DNA of 23,603 nt, from positions 1 to 23,603 of the forward strand of contig CAKTZP010000015.1 of NCBI GenBank assembly GCA_934636045.1. The letters run 5' to 3'. Below are positions 20,751-23,603 of this stretch, piece by piece. Position 1 is the first letter of the stretch, and the number at the start of each line of letters is the position of its first letter. A model generated the notes under the pieces. It saw nothing but the letters and a program-made list of their open reading frames with translations. It ran no database searches and was not told the origin of the DNA. Position numbers and translations under genes: made by a program. Source of the stretch: an uncultured Oscillospiraceae bacterium (GTDB lineage Bacteria > Bacillota > Clostridia > Oscillospirales > Oscillospiraceae).

Positions 20751-21917
20751 ATGTATCAGCGAATCATTTCTGTTCTGCTCGCCGGGCTGCTGCTGCTCGG
20801 GCTGGTCCCGGCGGTGCACGCGGCGGGGCCGGACATTGCCGCGCCGTCCGCAATTCTGATGGACGCTGCGACCGGCACCGTTCTTTTTGAGAAAAATGCG
20901 CACGAAAAGCTCGCGCCCGCCTCGGTGACGAAGGTGATGACGCTGCTTTTGGTCATGGAGGCGCTGGAAAGCGGGCGCATCTCGTGGGGCGATACCGTCA
21001 CCGCCTCCGACCACGCCGCCGGGAAGGGCGGCAGCCAGGTCTATCTGGAGCCGGGCGAGCAGATGAGCATGGACGAGATGCTCAAGTCCGTCGTCGTCAG
21101 CTCCGCCAACGACTGCGCCACGGCGCTGGCAGAGCACATCGCGGGCAGCGAGGCCGCGTTTGTCGAGATGATGAACGCCCGCGCTGCCGAGCTGAAGCTG
21201 ACAGATACGCATTTTGTCAACTGCACCGGCCTCGACGACGAGCCGAGCGCCGCCGAGCATCTGACCAGCGCGCACGACATTGCCGTGATGTCGCGGGAGC
21301 TGCTGAAGCACGACGATATCCGCAGGTATATGACCATCTGGATGGACACCGTCCGGGACGGCAGGTTCGGTCTGTCCAACACCAACAAGCTCGTCCGGTT
21401 TTATGAGGGAACGACGGGATTGAAGACCGGCTACACGTCCACCGCAGGGCACTGCCTTTCCGCCTCGGCCAAGCGCGACGGCATCGAGCTGATCGCCGTG
21501 GTGCTGCACTGCGCCAGCTCGACCGACCGCTTTCAGTCGGCCAAGGCGCTGCTGGACTACGGCTTTGCCAATTACGCGCTCGTCAGCGCCGAGACACCCG
21601 AGCCGCTGGCCGCCATCCCCGTCCGGCTGGGCACGGCCGATGCCGTCGCGCCGGTGCTGCAGCAGAGCGCGCCGATTTTGATCGACAAGGCAGTGCAGGC
21701 GCAGGTGAGCAAAGCCGTTACGCTGGAGCCGGAGCTGACCGCGCCGGTTGCCGCCGGGCAGCAGGTCGGCACGATGACCGTCACCGCCGGGGACAAAACG
21801 CTGGCCGTGATCCCGATTGTTGCCTCCGAGACCGTTGACCGCCTGACCCTCTGGCAGCTCACCGTCCGCCTCCTCCGCCGCCTCTGCATGGGTGGCAGCG
21901 CTTCTGCCGCGGGGTAA
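20751..21917 (+). CDS. dacF: D-alanyl-D-alanine carboxypeptidase (DacF-type, penicillin-binding protein)
   Basis: A 388-residue serine peptidase of the S11 family that trims the terminal D-Ala of peptidoglycan outside the membrane. It has a signal peptide of about 25 residues (SVLLAGLLLLGLVPAVHAAG). The catalytic SVTK is at 58-61, SAN near 118-120, and KTG near 225 in TTGLKTGYTSTAGHC. The C-terminal domain has a beta-rich part and an amphipathic tail (LTVRLLRRLC) for membrane contact. The frame is open from 20499, but the ATG at 20751 is the only start that gives a signal peptide. No separate promoter is seen, so expression probably needs read-through of the terminator in front of it. Confidence 0.94.
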   Translation: MYQRIISVLLAGLLLLGLVPAVHAAGPDIAAPSAILMDAATGTVLFEKNAHEKLAPASVTKVMTLLLVMEALESGRISWGDTVTASDHAAGKGGSQVYLEPGEQMSMDEMLKSVVVSSANDCATALAEHIAGSEAAFVEMMNARAAELKLTDTHFVNCTGLDDEPSAAEHLTSAHDIAVMSRELLKHDDIRRYMTIWMDTVRDGRFGLSNTNKLVRFYEGTTGLKTGYTSTAGHCLSASAKRDGIELIAVVLHCASSTDRFQSAKALLDYGFANYALVSAETPEPLAAIPVRLGTADAVAPVLQQSAPILIDKAVQAQVSKAVTLEPELTAPVAAGQQVGTMTVTAGDKTLAVIPIVASETVDRLTLWQLTVRLLRRLCMGGSASAAG

Positions 21918-21926
21918 TTTCCGGCA

Positions 21927-21952
21927 TAAAAAAGCACGCCGCCCGGCGTGCT
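21927..21952 (-). terminator. Second leftward terminator after galE
   Basis: AGCACGCC-GCCC-GGCGTGCT forms an 8-bp stem. On the minus strand it is followed by TTTTTTA. It is downstream of the hairpin at 21964-22005 for leftward transcription and so is a back-up. Confidence 0.75.
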
Positions 21953-21963
21953 CGGCATATCAA

Positions 21964-22005
21964 AAAGCTCATGCCCTCGTTCCTTGAGGGCATGAGCTTT
22001 CTTTG
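21964..22005. terminator. Bidirectional terminator between dacF and galE
   Basis: AAAGCTCATGCCCTC and GAGGGCATGAGCTTT form a perfect 15-bp stem with a 7-base loop. The plus tail is CTTT and the minus tail TTTTTGA. It serves the two convergent genes. Confidence 0.85.
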
Positions 22006-22112
22006 CGAACTGGGGAGGCTCCCGTGCCGGAGCGCTTTTTTAAAGCCGTCGGCATGCTTCGGCAGAACGCGGGCGCGCGGCAAGGCTCCTTTTTGCAGCG
22101 CGCCCTTTGGAA

Positions 22113-23114
22113 TCAGCGCCGCCTTTGGATGAAGCGCCAGCTGTCGCGGCACATATCCTCCAGCGTTTTTTCCGCTTGCCAGCCGAGCAGACGCTTGGCC
22201 TTTTCGGCATTGGCGTAGACGTCCGGCAGGTCGCCCGCGCGGCGTGGGCCATAGGCATGCGGGACGGGAACGCCGGTGGCCTGCTCGAAGGCAGCTACCA
22301 GCTCTTTTACGCTGACGGCGCTGCCCGTGCCGAGGTTGATCGGCTCTGCGCCGCAGTGGGTCATGGCATAGTCCAGCGCCTTCAGATGCCCCTTGGCCAG
22401 ATCAACGACGTGCAAAAAATCGCGGCGGCAGGTGCCGTCGGGCGTGTCGTAGTCGCTGCCGAAAATCGTCAGCCTTTCGAGCTGCCCGGCGGCGACGCGG
22501 GCGACATAGGGCATTAAATTGTTCGGAATTCCGTTCGGATCGTCGCCCAGAAGGCCGGATTTGTGCGCGCCGATGGGATTGAAGTACCGCAGCAGCACGG
22601 CGGAAAAATCGGGCTTCGCCGCCGCATAATCGCGCAGCAGCTGCTCAAGCATGACCTTTGTCCAGCCGTAGGGATTCGTTGCGACGTGCGCGGGCATGGT
22701 TTCCATATAGGGAATCGGATTCTCCGGCCCGTAGACGGTGGCCGACGAGGAGAAGACGAGCCGCCTGCAGCCAAATTCCTCCATGACCTCCAGCAGCGAC
22801 AGCGTCGCGTCCAGATTGTTGCGATAATACGCCAGCGGCTGCTCGACGCTCTCGCCGACGGCCTTGTAGCCCGCAAAATGAAGCACTGCATCGAAGAAAT
22901 GCGCGGCAAAAATCTCCCGCAGCGCGGCCTTGTCGCAGACATCCGTGCGATAAAAATCGGGGCGGCGGCCGGTGATGGCTTCGATGGCGTCCAGCACCTC
23001 CGGACGGGAGTTGGACAGATCATCCGCAATGACGACCGCGTGGCCGGCCTGCAGCAGCTCCACGCAGGTGTGGCTCCCGATATACCCAAGGCCGCCGGTA
23101 ACAAAAAGCTTCAT
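22113..23114 (-). CDS. galE: UDP-glucose 4-epimerase
   Basis: A 333-residue extended short-chain dehydrogenase that interconverts UDP-glucose and UDP-galactose using bound NAD. The Rossmann motif GGLGYIG is at 7-13, followed by DDLSNS. Catalytic residues are Ser124 in FSSSATVYG and the YxxxK pair Tyr149-Lys153 in NPYGWTKVM. RRDFLHVVDLAKGH and the EPINLGTG segments are also typical of GalE. The frame is open to 23372, but the ATG at 23114 has GAGAGGAG upstream and starts directly with the NAD-binding strand MKLFVTGG. It is a single-gene unit with its own promoter at 23185-23213, supplying UDP-galactose for surface glycans or the Leloir pathway. No other gal gene is in the window. Confidence 0.95.
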   Translation of the reverse strand: MKLFVTGGLGYIGSHTCVELLQAGHAVVIADDLSNSRPEVLDAIEAITGRRPDFYRTDVCDKAALREIFAAHFFDAVLHFAGYKAVGESVEQPLAYYRNNLDATLSLLEVMEEFGCRRLVFSSSATVYGPENPIPYMETMPAHVATNPYGWTKVMLEQLLRDYAAAKPDFSAVLLRYFNPIGAHKSGLLGDDPNGIPNNLMPYVARVAAGQLERLTIFGSDYDTPDGTCRRDFLHVVDLAKGHLKALDYAMTHCGAEPINLGTGSAVSVKELVAAFEQATGVPVPHAYGPRRAGDLPDVYANAEKAKRLLGWQAEKTLEDMCRDSWRFIQRRR

Positions 23115-23184
23115 ATGCAGTGCTCCTCTCTGGAAAATCCGTGGAATACAAGCGCGCGGCTTGCCGGTGCGTTGCTCTGATTTC

Positions 23185-23213
23185 AGTTTATCACAGTTTT
23201 TTATCCTTGTAAA
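23185..23213 (-). promoter_or_regulatory. Promoter of galE
   Basis: On the minus strand TTTACA, a 17-bp spacer and TAAACT, with TGTGA before the -10. The transcript starts about 65 bp before the galE ATG. Confidence 0.65.
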
Positions 23214-23291
23214 GAAAGCGGCGGCCGATTTGCCTCCGGCGTCCATGGAAAAATCGCCGCATCCCGGAAGGTATGGCGGCGACGCAGCAGA

Positions 23292-23343
23292 GCAACAGGC
23301 GCTTTTCGGGTGGGAAAAATCCGCCTCGAAAAGCGCCTGTTGC
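23292..23343. other. Large perfect hairpin 1
   Basis: GCAACAGGCGCTTTTCG at 23292-23308 pairs with 23327-23343 over 17 bp, with an 18-base loop that can pair further. The plus-strand tail is GGCTTTTGG. The structure lies between the edge gene and the galE promoter. Confidence 0.6.
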
Positions 23344-23392
23344 GGCTTTTGGAAGGGCTGCTTTTCTGACAAGCCCGTTTATGCTGCTTCAA

Positions 23393-23434
23393 CAGCACCG
23401 ACCGCGAAGCAGCGGCGCTTCGCGGTCGGTGCTG
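23393..23434 (-). terminator. Large perfect hairpin 2, probable terminator of the edge gene
   Basis: CAGCACCGACCGCGAAGC at 23393-23410 pairs over 18 bp with 23417-23434, with a 6-base loop. It is 20 bp past the stop of the edge gene. The minus-strand tail is TTGAAG, not a true U-tract, so termination is plausible but weakly supported. Confidence 0.45.
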
Positions 23435-23453
23435 TGCGTTCGCGGCTTGCCGG

Positions 23454-23603
23454 TTATCCGGCGGACTGCGTCAGCACGCATGCCGTCGTGCTTTGCGACA
23501 TAAACGGCAGGCAAATGCCGCTCTCGCCCGCGCCGACCAGCAGCTCCGTGCCGCTCGGGCTGATCAGGAGGGGATACGTCTCACACAGATACATCGGGCC
23601 GTC
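23454..23603 (-). CDS. C-terminal part of an unidentified gene, cut by the window edge
   Basis: Forty-nine codons run from the edge to a TAA. Visible segments are MYLCETYPLLISPSGTELLV, GAGESGICLPFM and TTACVLTQSAG. The codon use (GGC, CTG, ACG rich) resembles the neighbouring genes and the frame is open to the edge, which supports a real gene. Too little remains to name a family. A hairpin 20 bp downstream may end its transcript. Confidence 0.5.
   Translation of the reverse strand, partial: DGPMYLCETYPLLISPSGTELLVGAGESGICLPFMSQSTTACVLTQSAG

Overview
The window looks like chromosomal DNA from a GC-rich, gut-type member of the Clostridia, most likely Oscillospirales. This is an inference from Firmicutes-style strong Shine-Dalgarno sites (AGGAGG type), a Crh-like HPr homologue, an MtaB-type tRNA methylthiotransferase, a DacF-type carboxypeptidase and the overall gene content. 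No species can be named from the sequence alone.

Left part (28-8399): a CdaR/PucR-type regulator is divergent from an operon encoding glycerate kinase, a ribose-type ABC importer (ATPase, permease, lipoprotein binding protein), a UPF0261 (Tm-1-like) protein and a PEP-hydrolase-like TIM-barrel protein. The simplest reading is uptake of a sugar or sugar acid, breakdown by the two uncharacterised proteins, and entry into glycolysis as phosphoglycerate. A 17-bp palindrome in the divergent spacer is the best operator candidate. A strong bidirectional terminator closes the operon. REP-like palindromes lie in its gaps.

Middle part (8532-10356): a membrane-anchored endonuclease/exonuclease/phosphatase-fold protein with a TTG start is read leftwards. 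To its right a good promoter drives tRNA-Ala(CGC), preceded by an exact copy of only the first 26 nt of the same tRNA.

Accessory island (about 10385-15260, visibly more AT-rich): it holds a small sigma-70 region-4-like gene and then a leftward cluster of polymorphic-toxin debris. Two start-less fragments each carry the C-terminal half of a Hint domain fused to a different toxin domain (one GIY-YIG-like, one unrecognised). Each is followed by its own small immunity-like gene. Upstream are another immunity-like gene and a membrane protein behind a near-consensus promoter. No RHS core gene is present. The right edge is a 159-bp MITE inserted inside a second 159-bp MITE, with 4-bp target duplications visible at both levels. 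One end of the same element lies at the left edge of the window.

Right part (15584-23603): housekeeping genes. These are arcA-argS (arginine deiminase followed by arginyl-tRNA synthetase), mtaB, divergent from it a Crh-like HPr homologue, then dacF, galE, and the C-terminal 49 codons of an unidentified gene at the edge. The HPr-like gene's terminator overlaps the ribosome-binding site of dacF, and its leader can form alternative RNA structures.
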